Positions 18,513 to 27,543 of a stretch of DNA of 64,000 nt are shown here, in pieces. The stretch comes from Bifidobacterium leontopitheci (GTDB lineage: Bacteria; Actinomycetota; Actinomycetes; Actinomycetales; Bifidobacteriaceae). The stretch's first letter is position 1; the number at the start of each line of letters is the position of its first letter. Where the stretch lies: contig NZ_WBVT01000005.1 in assembly GCF_009193355.1 (NCBI RefSeq), positions 51,510-115,509 of the forward strand, written 5' to 3'. Under the pieces are notes generated by a model. The model saw nothing but the letters and a program-made list of their open reading frames with translations. It was not told where the DNA came from and searched no databases. Made by a program: the position numbers and the translations under genes.

Positions 18513-20099
18513 ATGAAGAAATCCATCAAACGGAAGAATGAGATGGAGAAGGCTCAGCGTGCCGTTGCCTGCGAGTGCATCGCAGTGTCCCAAGCCGCAT
18601 CCGACCCGTTCGGATATTACGCCCGGATGCGTCACCGCGTCAGACGGTTCATCCTGCACGTCGGACCCACGAACAGCGGCAAGACCCATGACGCATTGCA
18701 GTCGCTGATGGACGCCGGCGACGGCGTATACCTTGCTCCGTTAAGACTGCTGGCGTTGGAGACCGGTGAACGGCTGCGGGCGCAGGGGCTACGCTGTGAC
18801 ATCATCACCGGAGAGGAGCGTTCCATAGAATTCGGCGCGACGTTCTCGTCACGGACCGTCGAAATGTTCGACACGGAACGCTCCTACCGGTGCGTGGTCA
18901 TCGACGAGGCGCAGATGATCAGCGATCCTCGGCGCGGCGGCGCATGGACACGGGCCATCCTCGCGGCGGATGCGCCGCAGATCCACATCTGCATGGCCGA
19001 CGAGGCGCTCGCGCTGGTCACCCGGCTCATCGCCATGTGCGGCGACGACATCGAGATTGTGCGGCATCGGCGGGCCACCGGGCTGAGCGTGGAACCGGAA
19101 CCGCTTGACGGCGATCCGATGCCGGATGATGCGCTCATCGCGTTCGACCGCACCGATGTGCTCGAACTCGCCGCATCCATCGAGGCGAGGGGCATCCCGA
19201 CCGCCGTGATTTACGGGGCGCTGCCATGGCCGGCTCGCAGAGCCGAAGCGAAACGCTTCGCCACAGGGGAGGCTGAAGTCCTCATCGCCACCGACGCGAT
19301 CGGCATGGGCCTGAATCTGCCGATCCGCCGTGTCGTCTTCACGGCGACGACAAAGTACGACGGAAAGGCCAGCCGCTCGCTCACTACTGCGGAAATCAAA
19401 CAGATAGCCGGGCGTGCCGGCCGGCGCGGTATGTATCAGCAGGGGTTCGTCACCTCGACCTGCCGGGCGAACGACTGGCTGCGACACCGGCTGGAAGAGC
19501 AGGTGCGGCCCCTGACGGCGGCGCGACTGGCGTTCCCGCAGGAGCTCGGCATGGAGACCGCGGTGCCATTGACGCTGCTGTTGAAGGTCTGGGCGAAAAC
19601 GCCGATGAGCTACGACATGTTGCGCCGTATCGACCTGACCGGCCCCATCACCATCGCCACCATGCTCGAGGGAGTGGGCGCTGGAAGCGGCACCCGCTTC
19701 CCCTCCGACCGGCAGACGTTGCTGGGCATGGCGTTCCTGCCGGTCGACCCGCAGCGCGACCTTGATGAGGTCATGGCGCTGTACCAAGGACTGAAACGCA
19801 AAACGCACCCCCTGCTGCCCGGAGGCGGCGCATGGGCGCATGACTACGACACCGGCGAGCCGCGCTCCCTGATACGACTGGAGCGTCTGCTGCGCACGCT
19901 CGGCATACGATTCGCTTTTGCCCGCAAACTGAACATCATGGACCGCGCGATGGAGGAGCGCTTCGCCGCTACGCGTATGCGCCTGGAGCATGACGTGATT
20001 GTCAAGGTGACGGGGTCCAAGGCGGCGTTGCTTGAACGACGCCTCGCCGATGAGGACGAATGGAACGTCCGAGACGAGCATGGCGTCTGGCGGTTTTGA
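18513..20099 (+). CDS. Suv3-like DEAD/DExH RNA helicase
   Basis: A 528-residue superfamily 2 helicase of the Suv3 type. Motif I is GPTNSGKTH (Lys about 57), an Asn-containing form characteristic of Suv3; motif II is VVIDEAQMI (Asp about 131); the C-terminal RecA domain carries VLIATDAIGMGLNLPIRRVVFTA and motif VI QIAGRAGRRG. Suv3 in mitochondria works with exoribonuclease in RNA decay. The bacterial role is unclear. The protein is shorter than eukaryotic Suv3 and keeps a C-terminal helical part (LTAARLAFPQELGM onward). GAAGGGAG precedes the ATG. Confidence 0.85.
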   Translation: MKKSIKRKNEMEKAQRAVACECIAVSQAASDPFGYYARMRHRVRRFILHVGPTNSGKTHDALQSLMDAGDGVYLAPLRLLALETGERLRAQGLRCDIITGEERSIEFGATFSSRTVEMFDTERSYRCVVIDEAQMISDPRRGGAWTRAILAADAPQIHICMADEALALVTRLIAMCGDDIEIVRHRRATGLSVEPEPLDGDPMPDDALIAFDRTDVLELAASIEARGIPTAVIYGALPWPARRAEAKRFATGEAEVLIATDAIGMGLNLPIRRVVFTATTKYDGKASRSLTTAEIKQIAGRAGRRGMYQQGFVTSTCRANDWLRHRLEEQVRPLTAARLAFPQELGMETAVPLTLLLKVWAKTPMSYDMLRRIDLTGPITIATMLEGVGAGSGTRFPSDRQTLLGMAFLPVDPQRDLDEVMALYQGLKRKTHPLLPGGGAWAHDYDTGEPRSLIRLERLLRTLGIRFAFARKLNIMDRAMEERFAATRMRLEHDVIVKVTGSKAALLERRLADEDEWNVRDEHGVWRF

Positions 20100-20155
20100 T
20101 GCGACACCCCGGCTGACAGGCCGAGGATCCGCGTCAGAACCTCGCCGATGCCGCG

Positions 20156-20572
20156 TCAGATCAGCACGCCATCGCAGTGGTCGACCTCATGCTGGATGAT
20201 CTGCGCGGTGAACCCGTCGAACGAGGCCGTGAACTCGCGAAAACGACGGTTCTGATACGTCACCGTGATGCGACGGTACCGGGTAGTCGCCCGCTCGCCG
20301 TCCAACGACAGGCAGCCTTCCTGCGTCTCATACGGTTCGCTGCGGGCGATGATGCGCGGATTGAACATCGTCATGTCCCGGCCGATCGACTTGTCGCGGA
20401 ACACGATGATCCGCTTGGACACGCCGATCATGTTCGCCGCCATGCCGACGCAGACCTCACGGTTCGCGGCCAGCGTGTCCGCAAGGTCGACGGCCGTGGA
20501 CAGGTCCGCTTCGGTGGCCGGCACGGAGGGCTGGCTCAGGAACTCCGGATCGGTCACAATCTTCCGTTGCAT
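20156..20572 (-). CDS. Peptide deformylase-like protein, variant active site
   Basis: A 138-residue deformylase-fold protein. The metal ligands are present: Cys87 in EGCLSL and His128/His132 in QHEVDH, with Glu129. Motif 1, normally GxGLAAxQ, reads GMAANMIG, so the glutamine that stabilises the transition state is replaced by Met48. It is shorter than the standard enzyme at 63320-63805. It may deformylate a limited substrate set or have another hydrolytic role. GAAAGGA precedes the ATG. The gene is convergent with the helicase gene. Confidence 0.85.
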   Translation of the reverse strand: MQRKIVTDPEFLSQPSVPATEADLSTAVDLADTLAANREVCVGMAANMIGVSKRIIVFRDKSIGRDMTMFNPRIIARSEPYETQEGCLSLDGERATTRYRRITVTYQNRRFREFTASFDGFTAQIIQHEVDHCDGVLI

Positions 20573-20634
20573 GATGTGGTCCTTTCATACGAATGCGATG
20601 CAGAACACGTATGGTAGCAGCCGCCGCGTTCCGA

Positions 20635-21939
20635 CTACAGTTCGGCCTGCTCCCACTGCGAGGGCAGCGGGATATGCCGCGTCGGGGTGATGCAGGCGAG
20701 CACAAGGCCGGCCGTGGCGCATACGACGACCAGCATCATGACCGCGCGGAACCCGAAGCCCGGAGCCTGCAGCAGCCAGCCGACCAGCGCCGGCGTGAGC
20801 GCGCCGGGAACGCCGATGGTCGTCTCGAACACGGTGGAGACGCGACCCTGCATGTCGTCTGGCGTGCGGCCGAAGATGAAGCCGAGCTCGCCGGCGTTCA
20901 ACGCGGGGAACAACAGCGACGTGCAGCCCATGCAGGCGACGACCACCACATAGGAGCTGGTGAACAGCAGCGGGATCATCGCGGCAGTCAGCACGGCGAA
21001 CGCGAGGATGATGAGACGGCCGGTCGGGATATGGTCCACCAGCCATCCGGCCATCAGCGAGCCGATCAGGGCGCACGCGCCCGTGGCGGTGCCGACCAGG
21101 CCGATGAGCGCCGCGTCCGTGCCATGCTGGGCGAGCATGATCTGTACGCCGACGATGCTGCCGTAGCAGGCGATGTTCACGACCGCGCCCTGCGCAATCG
21201 CCGCGAGAATGGTCCTGCGTGACAATGTCCAACGCCAGCCTTCTGCGAACTGCGCGAGGAACGACGGCGCGGCTTCCTGCCGATCGCCGTCGCCGGACTG
21301 TCCGGTCTCCGTTCCGGACTGCGGGGATCGTTTCGGCAGCACGGCAGCAGTGACGGCGGCAATCAGGTACAGCACGGCCGAAGCGAGGAACGTGCACCAG
21401 CCGGCGACCCGGTACAGCAGGCCGCCAATGGCGCCGCCGGACAGTTCCACACACGATTCGCGCGCTTCGCGGATCGCCTGCGCCTTGGCGAACCGGTCCA
21501 TCGGCACCAGCGACTTGAGCATCGCGTCGTTGGACGGGCCGAGCAGGCCGTTCATGACGGCGAACAGGGCGACCAGCACGGCGAACATGACCGTGGTCAT
21601 GGTGCTGGTCGCCAGCAGCGCGGTCGTCGCCGCGGACAGCAGCATGCCGGTCACACCAAGAGCGATCATCAGGCGGCGGCGGTCATGCCTGTCGGCGATG
21701 GCGCCGCCGACGGACATGAGGACCAGTCCGATCGTGGATTCGACGGTGACGAGCAATCCGGCGACGAACGGCGAGCCGGACAATGCGAGACCGACCAGGG
21801 GAATCGCGAACGTGCGCAGGCTGACGGCGACCACATCGGCCGTGTCCGCGGCGAACCAGTTGCGATACGCGCGGATGCGCCACAGGGAACGGGGATGGGT
21901 GTCGGGGGAGTGGGTGGGAGAAATGGTATCGGTGTTCAT
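20635..21939 (-). CDS. MFS transporter
   Basis: A 434-residue major facilitator with about 12 hydrophobic helices. The N-terminal half starts WRIRAYRNWFAADTADVVAVSLRTFAIPLVGL, and the cytoplasmic loop between helices 2 and 3 reads GGAIADRHDRRRLM, the classic MFS motif A. It resembles the antibiotic-efflux (MefA-like/enterobactin exporter) branch, which is inference. The start at 21939 (MNTDTISPTHSPD) has only a weak ribosome site. A leader of about 230 bases with a short translated frame (22136-22171) and competing inverted repeats lies upstream, which is compatible with attenuation control. Confidence 0.82.
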   Translation of the reverse strand: MNTDTISPTHSPDTHPRSLWRIRAYRNWFAADTADVVAVSLRTFAIPLVGLALSGSPFVAGLLVTVESTIGLVLMSVGGAIADRHDRRRLMIALGVTGMLLSAATTALLATSTMTTVMFAVLVALFAVMNGLLGPSNDAMLKSLVPMDRFAKAQAIREARESCVELSGGAIGGLLYRVAGWCTFLASAVLYLIAAVTAAVLPKRSPQSGTETGQSGDGDRQEAAPSFLAQFAEGWRWTLSRRTILAAIAQGAVVNIACYGSIVGVQIMLAQHGTDAALIGLVGTATGACALIGSLMAGWLVDHIPTGRLIILAFAVLTAAMIPLLFTSSYVVVVACMGCTSLLFPALNAGELGFIFGRTPDDMQGRVSTVFETTIGVPGALTPALVGWLLQAPGFGFRAVMMLVVVCATAGLVLACITPTRHIPLPSQWEQAEL

Positions 21940-22078
21940 GGTGAAACTCGGTTCATGATCATCCCGGAACCGCGATGCGCTGGGTGCCTGAAGGCTGGGG
22001 CAACCAGGCTGTGCGAGTCGATGCTGGCGCTCGCGGTGCGGGATTCGTTCTGATGATTCGCATAACGACATGTCACGC

Positions 22079-22134
22079 GGGCCGAACGGCCGGCGCGACG
22101 GAAGAAACAGACGGACGGCGATGCTGCCGGCCGT
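22079..22134 (-). promoter_or_regulatory. Possible attenuator stems in the MFS leader
   Basis: On the minus strand, ACGGCCGGC (22134-22126) pairs perfectly with GCCGGCCGT (22094-22086) over nine bases. The second arm can instead fold with the following GGCC (about 22083-22080). The first arm begins only one base after the stop codon of the short leader frame, so a ribosome there would block the first stem. This is a structural reading without experimental support. Confidence 0.4.
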
Positions 22135-22135
22135 A

Positions 22136-22171
22136 CTAGTCGTATGCGAAGGAAATCAGAACGTTGTACAT
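22136..22171 (-). CDS. Putative 11-residue leader peptide upstream of the MFS gene
   Basis: A short frame encodes MYNVLISFAYD and then stops. It is preceded by AGGAG with a six-base spacing, better than the ribosome site of the transporter itself. On the minus strand a -35-like TTGCCG (22277-22272) and a -10-like CATAAG (22256-22251), 15 bases apart, could start the leader RNA. Leader peptides of this kind regulate some drug-efflux and ribosome-methylase genes by ribosome stalling. That role is inferred here. Confidence 0.45.
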   Translation of the reverse strand: MYNVLISFAYD

Positions 22172-22428
22172 GAAAGTCTCCTATGACCGATGATGCGGGT
22201 GCGTTGTGGTGGATGGCTGGTTGCCGTCACTCGCGACAGCATTGTTATGGCTTATGATACTCCGCCGCAAAGCGGCAAAACGCCATGATCCGGCATTTCA
22301 CATACTGCCGCCTGCGACGAGGACGTACATGTATGCGGCACGCGCGGCTGACCGCGGCACGGCCGGCTGCGCGGACGGGCGTGCCGCGCGACATTCCGCG
22401 GTCGATTCGCCAGGTCCGTCGTCGAGGT

Positions 22429-22605
22429 TGCCACAACTTGCACGAAACGGCCTGATGGGCGAGTTGTGGCACGGCAGCTTGCCACAACTCGACAAAATGG
22501 GCCGTTCGTGCAAGTTATGGCAAGGAATCGGCCGGTTTGAGGGGTGCCGGGCAAAGGAGCCGTGCCACGACTCGACAAAACAGGCCTTTCATGCAAGTTG
22601 TGGCG
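22429..22605. repeat. Palindromic repeat array, family 2 (three units)
   Basis: Three 43-nt imperfect palindromes at 22429-22471, 22480-22522 and 22563-22605 have arms TGCCACAACT / GTTGTGGCA-like and a variable centre containing GGCC. Units 1 and 2 are 8 bases apart (period 51). Unit 3 is 83 bases after unit 2. The short reading frames here repeat the same peptide fragments and are not genes. Confidence 0.8.
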
Positions 22606-23076
22606 ATGCATGCGGGCAGGTTGCATGCGGAATGCGTGCAGATCGACGGCAAGGCCGACGCGGGCAGCTCCTTTCATGTCACCCTGCTCGCCCGTGCACG
22701 GTGATACAGGTGCGAAACTCCAGTATTTGCAAGGGGTTTCGATGACGCGTCACTACGCTCGGGCGGGCAGCGTGACGCAATGGATGCCACGCCGTCGATC
22801 AGGGATTACGGCAGGCAACCGGACTGAGCAATGCCAGCGGCATCGATTATTGTCAGGGCGCCTGTGCGTTCAATCGATTGTGCGTTTGCCGCATTCTCCT
22901 CACTGTCCGACAACTGGCCGAGGACCCGTGACGAGCGTGAATGAATTCCCTCGGATTCGCGACGGCATCGGGGCAGGAGCATCATCGACTGGATGCGGAG
23001 ACAGTGACTTATGGCGACTGTGCGCGGGCATGATTAGTAACGCAAACCGACGGTCTGATTTCCATGACGACAAACA
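22606..23076. other. Intergenic stretch with no recognised feature
   Basis: About 470 bases between the family 2 repeats and the terminator of the aldo-keto reductase gene. Frames on both strands are short, Arg/Ser-rich and lack ribosome sites or family resemblance. I see no RNA gene in it. Confidence 0.5.
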
Positions 23077-23110
23077 GGGGAGCACCAGGCATATGCTGGT
23101 GCTCCCCCGG
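23077..23110 (-). terminator. Terminator of the aldo-keto reductase gene
   Basis: The inverted repeat GGGGAGCACCAG / CTGGTGCTCCCC is followed on the minus strand by TGTTTGT. It lies about 50 bases past the stop codon of the reductase gene. Confidence 0.75.
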
Positions 23111-23159
23111 ACTGTCAATCTGGCGCCTCAAGCGGCGAAACGTCGGTGGCCGGACGCCG

Positions 23160-24119
23160 TCACTTGGTGAACGGCGCGGACGCCTTGTCGAGCGTGGCGA
23201 TCTCATCGGCGGTCAGCTCGAGCGAGACCGAATCGAGCAGCGCGGGCAGCTGTTCGGGCGTGCGCGCGGAGGCGATCGGCCCGGCGACCTGCGGACGGTG
23301 ACGCAGCCAGGCGAGCGCGACCGTCGCAATCGCCACGCCGTGCGCCTTGGCCACCGCGTCGAGCGCGTCGACCACGGCGAAGCCGTCAGCGGTCAGATAG
23401 TCGGCGACCATGCCCTGACGCGCCTTGCCCTCCGCGTCGGAGGCGGAACGGTACTTGCCGGTGAGGAAGCCGGCGGCCAGCGAGAAGTACGGGAACACGG
23501 CCAGGTTCTCACGCGCGGCCACGGGTGCGAGCGTACGCTCGTAGTTGCCGCGGGTGACGAGATTGTAATGCGGCTCCAGCGCGACCGGCAGCGCGTAGCC
23601 GTGCTCGCGGGCGATGCGGAACCATTCCTCGATGCGGTCGGCCGTATAGTTCGAAAGGCCAACCGCGCGGATCTTGCCTGCCCTGACCAGCTCGTCGAAC
23701 GCGGCGGCCGTCTCCTCGAGCGGCGTGGACTTGTCGTCGAAGTGCGCGTAGTACAGGTCGATGACGTCCGTGCCCAGCCGCAGCAGCGACTCGTTCGCCG
23801 CGGCGATTACGTTGTCATGCGACAGCCCCTTGTACTGCGGGTGTTCGCTCACCTTCGTGGCGACGACCACCTTGTCGCGGTTGCCGCGCACGGCCAGCCA
23901 ACGTCCGAGGATGATTTCGGACTCGCCGCCCGCGTTGCCCGGCGCCCACGCCGAATACACGTCGGCGGTGTCGATGAAATTGCCGCCGGCCTCGACGTAT
24001 TCGTCCAGCACCTTGCGGCTGGTCGCCTCGTCGCTCGTCCAACCGAACGTGTTGCCGCCCAATACCAGCGGGAACACCTCCAGGTCGCTGCCGCCAACCT
24101 TCACACGCTGATCGGTCAT
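23160..24119 (-). CDS. Aldo/keto reductase
   Basis: A 319-residue NADPH-dependent aldo/keto reductase with a TIM-barrel fold. Family signatures are GGNTFGW near the N-terminus, NFIDTADVYSAWAPGNAGGESEIILGRWL (catalytic Asp and Tyr), VVVATKVSEH (catalytic Lys) and YYAHFDD (catalytic His). The C-terminal VAGPIASARTPEQL contributes the cofactor phosphate site. Length is normal for the family. The substrate is not predictable. GGAAAGGA precedes the ATG, and a terminator follows the stop. Confidence 0.92.
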   Translation of the reverse strand: MTDQRVKVGGSDLEVFPLVLGGNTFGWTSDEATSRKVLDEYVEAGGNFIDTADVYSAWAPGNAGGESEIILGRWLAVRGNRDKVVVATKVSEHPQYKGLSHDNVIAAANESLLRLGTDVIDLYYAHFDDKSTPLEETAAAFDELVRAGKIRAVGLSNYTADRIEEWFRIAREHGYALPVALEPHYNLVTRGNYERTLAPVAARENLAVFPYFSLAAGFLTGKYRSASDAEGKARQGMVADYLTADGFAVVDALDAVAKAHGVAIATVALAWLRHRPQVAGPIASARTPEQLPALLDSVSLELTADEIATLDKASAPFTK

Positions 24120-24368
24120 GATGCCGTCCTTTCCTTGCATGTTGCCGTGCCTATGAAATCGTTGTGATGCGCACCGCCCAGACGCCGGACATGAGCCGGC
24201 CACCCAAGCAGGCCAAGAACCGTGGCCCTCGCAGTCGCATCTCCACCATTCTCCCGCGCGTGGGCGGCCGCAGACGAGCCCATTCCGCTCACGGCTGAGA
24301 GGTCGGGGCGACGTACGACCATGGTTGCGCGAGCAACGAATCCAACAGGCGAATAGGGGGAGTGCGGC

Positions 24369-24668
24369 ATGTCGTTGACGACCGAACAACGTAAGGCGAC
24401 CATCCGTGAGTTCCGTGAGAACATGACGTTGCTGGGATTGACCGCGGAACGGATCGGCGCGGATTTCGGGGTTCCCGGCGAGACCGTCGAGCGCATCGTC
24501 GGACTGCGGTCCGGCGTGCTCGAATACCCGTGGATCATCCGTCGCTACCTGCTCGACAAGGCCGCTGTCGCGGGCGTGCAGCCGGTGCCGTTCAGCGCGT
24601 TGCGCGGCGACCCGCATGACTATTGGTTCCTGGACGACCGGATCATCGACGCGAACCGGATTGATTGA
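24369..24668 (+). CDS. DUF2316 family protein
   Basis: A 99-residue protein matching DUF2316: LTTEQRKATIREFRENMTLLGLTAERIGADFGVPGETVERI looks like a helix-turn-helix, and the end PHDYWFLDDRIIDANRI is characteristic. DNA binding is plausible but unproven for the family. GGGGGAGT precedes the ATG. The gene diverges from the aldo-keto reductase gene and lies 29 bases before the SRAP gene in the same direction. Confidence 0.82.
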   Translation: MSLTTEQRKATIREFRENMTLLGLTAERIGADFGVPGETVERIVGLRSGVLEYPWIIRRYLLDKAAVAGVQPVPFSALRGDPHDYWFLDDRIIDANRID

Positions 24669-24697
24669 GCCGGCGTCGGCGGTGATACGCTGACGGC

Positions 24698-25399
24698 ATG
24701 TGCAGATGCTTTGCGGCCGACCTGGACTGGGATGCGATCGCCACACGGTTCGACGTGGGTGAGGGACAGGCCGATTCAAGTGCCCTTCCGCAGTCGTCAT
24801 ACAATCTTCAACCAAAGCAGACCATCGGCATCGTCGCCCAGGACACCGGCGGCCGGCGTCACCTTGCCGGCGCCTACTGGTCGCTGATCCCCGCGTGGAG
24901 CGGCGGCAAGGAACTGCCATACCCCACGTACAACGCGCGCGTCGAAACGGCGTGCGACAAGCCGACGTTCGCGGCCTCGGCCAAGTCCATGCGCGCGATC
25001 ATCCCCGCCTCCGGATACTACGAGTACCATGGCCGCCGACCGTACTACTTCCACGCGCCGGACGACGCGCCACTGCTCATGGCAGGACTGTTCTCCTGGT
25101 GGCGTCCCCCGCGCAGCCGGCTCCCGTGGCTGCTGACCGCGACGATCCTCACCTGTCAGGCGGTGGCAGGTCCGGCCACGGTCCACGACCGTATGCCCCT
25201 GCTTGTACCGCATGACATGACCGCCGCATGGCTCGACCGCACGGTCGACGGCGCGACGTTGGTCGCGGACATGCAGGCAGGCGGCGTCGAACTGTCACGA
25301 AGACTCGCCTTCCACGAGGTCGCCGCGTTCGGACCGGCGGACAACGGGCGCTCGCTGATCCGACCGCTGCGGCAGGTTGCTGCGCCGAGCCTGTTCTGA
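24698..25399 (+). CDS. SRAP domain protein (YedK/HMCES-like)
   Basis: A 233-residue SOS response-associated peptidase family protein. The catalytic Cys2 that crosslinks to abasic sites is exposed after Met removal (MCRCFA). Other family segments are YNARVETACDKPTFAASAKSMRAIIPASGYYEYHG (with the active-site Glu) and TVHDRMPLLV (with the active-site His). The family shields abasic sites in single-stranded DNA. The start seems leaderless or poorly supplied with a ribosome site: GATACG lies just upstream of the ATG. Confidence 0.9.
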   Translation: MCRCFAADLDWDAIATRFDVGEGQADSSALPQSSYNLQPKQTIGIVAQDTGGRRHLAGAYWSLIPAWSGGKELPYPTYNARVETACDKPTFAASAKSMRAIIPASGYYEYHGRRPYYFHAPDDAPLLMAGLFSWWRPPRSRLPWLLTATILTCQAVAGPATVHDRMPLLVPHDMTAAWLDRTVDGATLVADMQAGGVELSRRLAFHEVAAFGPADNGRSLIRPLRQVAAPSLF

Positions 25400-25480
25400 T
25401 GTGGTTCAATCCGCGGGATTACGGTCCGGAATGGTTACTATATCCTGTGATACAGCAATATGAGCGGCGAGGCGGTGAGT

Positions 25481-26182
25481 ATGTACGACAGCGAGCGGTT
25501 CAGCCTCGCCATAGTGGACAATGATCAGTTGACGCTGAAGATGCTGATGCTGCTGATTCATCGGGAGCTTCCCTTAGTTGAGATACCGTGGGCGTGCCGT
25601 CGTGGCCGGGATGCGATTGACCGGTGCCTATCGGCCGGCTCCCGGCCGGATGTGCTGCTGGTGGACATGTCACTGGAGGGATTGAGCGGCGTCGAGGTGT
25701 GCCGTCAGGTTCGTGCGGCGACGGCCGATGTCGTGTTGATCGGCGTCACGTCGTTTTCGCTGGAGCATTACGCGGCCGACGCGCTGGCCGCGGGCGCGCA
25801 GTGTGTGATGGACAAGGCGCAGGTACCGGATATCTGCGACGCGGCGGTCGCGCTGGTCAACGGGCGCACGCCGCGCACCCGGTACGTGTCGGAGCTGGCC
25901 GCCGTCCAATCGCATGCGTTGCTCGCGAAGCACGACGAGACCGACGCTGATGACGGTTCCGCTACGCGCCCTGCGATTGCAGCCGTGGCTGTCGCGTCGT
26001 TGACTGATCGCGAACGTGAGGTCATGCGATTGTGCGCGCAGGGCCGCAGTTCGCGTGAAATCGGCGAGCTGCTTGGCGTTGGCGAGTCGTCGGTGAAGAC
26101 GTATGTGATGCGTGCAGCGAGGAAACTGGGCGCGCGGAATCGGACGCAGGCGGTGGCCGAATGGCTGATGTTGCAGAATTAG
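25481..26182 (+). CDS. LuxR/NarL-type response regulator
   Basis: A 233-residue response regulator. The receiver has the acidic pair in IVDNDQ (about 13-15) and the phospho-acceptor Asp62 in LLVDMSLEGLSG, with the conserved Lys in VMDKAQV. The C-terminal LuxR helix-turn-helix reads LTDREREVMRLCAQGRSSREIGELLGVGESSVKTYVMRAARKLG (about 171-215). The start at 25481 follows GAGGCGGTGAG; an ATG at 25460 is possible. Its end overlaps the kinase start by 22 bases. It is the best candidate to bind the shared boxes at 27544, 28661 and 30585. Confidence 0.88.
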   Translation: MYDSERFSLAIVDNDQLTLKMLMLLIHRELPLVEIPWACRRGRDAIDRCLSAGSRPDVLLVDMSLEGLSGVEVCRQVRAATADVVLIGVTSFSLEHYAADALAAGAQCVMDKAQVPDICDAAVALVNGRTPRTRYVSELAAVQSHALLAKHDETDADDGSATRPAIAAVAVASLTDREREVMRLCAQGRSSREIGELLGVGESSVKTYVMRAARKLGARNRTQAVAEWLMLQN

Positions 26183-27405
26183 TTCGTCGTGCGCGCGAGC
26201 GTGTCCGTGCGGCTGGCGTGGGGCCGGTCATGTGGTGCGTCGTGTTGTTGTCCGCCGGGCTGACGGTGTTGGAGATGTTCGAGTATCCCGCGCAGCTCGT
26301 GGCGACCACGGTGCTGACGGTCGTGCACATCCTGTGCCTGCTGGTGCTGCCGTTCTATCCGTTGCCGATGAGCGTGGCGATCGCCGTCACGTATGTGGCG
26401 TGCGCGTTTCTGCCGGATATGAGCGGTGCAAGCCTGTTCTATGGCATGTGGGTCGCGTTGGCGGCGGTCGGCCGGTATGGAAGGTCACGATGGTGGTGGC
26501 TGATGCCGCCGTTGATCGCCGCAACGCGGTGGATGGTCGCGGCTCGCGCCGGCATCCCGTTCGGCGACTACGTGATACTGCTGGTGTCGTTCTTCGTCGT
26601 GTATGCGTTCGGCTGTGCGATGTCATGGAGGGCCACGGCCGTGCAGGCGGAACAGGACCGGTTGCGCTACGAACGGGAGCGCGATCGGGTGGAGGCCATG
26701 CGCCGCGACGCGCGGGCCGCGAGTCGGATCCACGACGCGGTGACGAGCGATCTCGCGTACATGGCCATGCGCTTGGACTACGAACGGTCACGTGCGACGA
26801 ACAATGAGCAACATGCTGCGCTGTTCGATGACCTGTATCAACGCACGATCGACACGCTCGGCGAGGTGCGCACGGTCATCAACATGCTCGACGGGAACGG
26901 TGACGGCGACACTACGCGTACCGGCGACGATATCGAAGCCGGAAGTTCAACTGCAGCGTCTTTGTCTTGTGCATCGTTTCCCGAGTGCGTTCGCGACGTA
27001 TTGGAACACGGCGACCGGTATCTTGCTCAACTTGGCTTCACCGGCGACTCCACGATGATCGACAACCTGCCAGAATGCGAGCCAACGGATGCGGACAGCG
27101 TCATTCGCGAGCGAGAATCCGCCGTAATCGATCTGTTACGTGAGCTGTACACCAATATCGCCGTACATGGAGAACCCTCTGGTGAATATCGGGTTGTCGT
27201 ACGCCGCGATAGCGATGGCCTAGCCGTCGATCAAGTCAACGACATCGCCACGCAATCTCTATTGCCAGACAAGCCTCACTCCGGCAAGGGACTGCCCCTG
27301 CACCGCGCGCGATTCGCCACTCTCGGCGGCTCAATCAATACATCCGCCGAAGACGGCACGTGGATTCTGCACGCAACCTTGCCATCCGATTCGTCTCAAC
27401 AGTAA
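26161..27405 (+). CDS. Sensor histidine kinase (NarL-partner type)
   Basis: A 414-residue membrane kinase. About five hydrophobic helices occupy residues 20-155, with no large extracellular sensor domain, as in kinases that sense envelope stress or membrane-active compounds. The dimerisation/phospho-acceptor segment reads RAASRIHDAVTSDLAYM (His about 191), the HisKA_3-like pattern. The ATPase part is divergent: an N-box ELYTNIAVHGEPSGEY and a glycine lid SGKGLPLHRARFATLGGS are visible, but the usual DNG box reads VNDIA. Translation is coupled to the regulator gene. From about 26900 onward codon use becomes less GC-biased. Confidence 0.83.
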   Translation: MADVAELVRRARERVRAAGVGPVMWCVVLLSAGLTVLEMFEYPAQLVATTVLTVVHILCLLVLPFYPLPMSVAIAVTYVACAFLPDMSGASLFYGMWVALAAVGRYGRSRWWWLMPPLIAATRWMVAARAGIPFGDYVILLVSFFVVYAFGCAMSWRATAVQAEQDRLRYERERDRVEAMRRDARAASRIHDAVTSDLAYMAMRLDYERSRATNNEQHAALFDDLYQRTIDTLGEVRTVINMLDGNGDGDTTRTGDDIEAGSSTAASLSCASFPECVRDVLEHGDRYLAQLGFTGDSTMIDNLPECEPTDADSVIRERESAVIDLLRELYTNIAVHGEPSGEYRVVVRRDSDGLAVDQVNDIATQSLLPDKPHSGKGLPLHRARFATLGGSINTSAEDGTWILHATLPSDSSQQ

Positions 27406-27543
27406 GACCAGCAGACCTACGATTCCGGACCTCCCAATCCCACTGTCATGCGATTGCTTGACAACATGTTGCACGTGCGCACGATGCGGGTCACTATGGA
27501 AGTCATATCGCAGACGGGTTCAAATGATGATGAACGTCACCTT

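Noticed and set aside
22206..22745. Possible protein gene in the MFS/aldo-keto reductase gap
   Set aside because: The frame crosses the family 2 palindromes, repeats the same peptide fragments and lacks a ribosome site.
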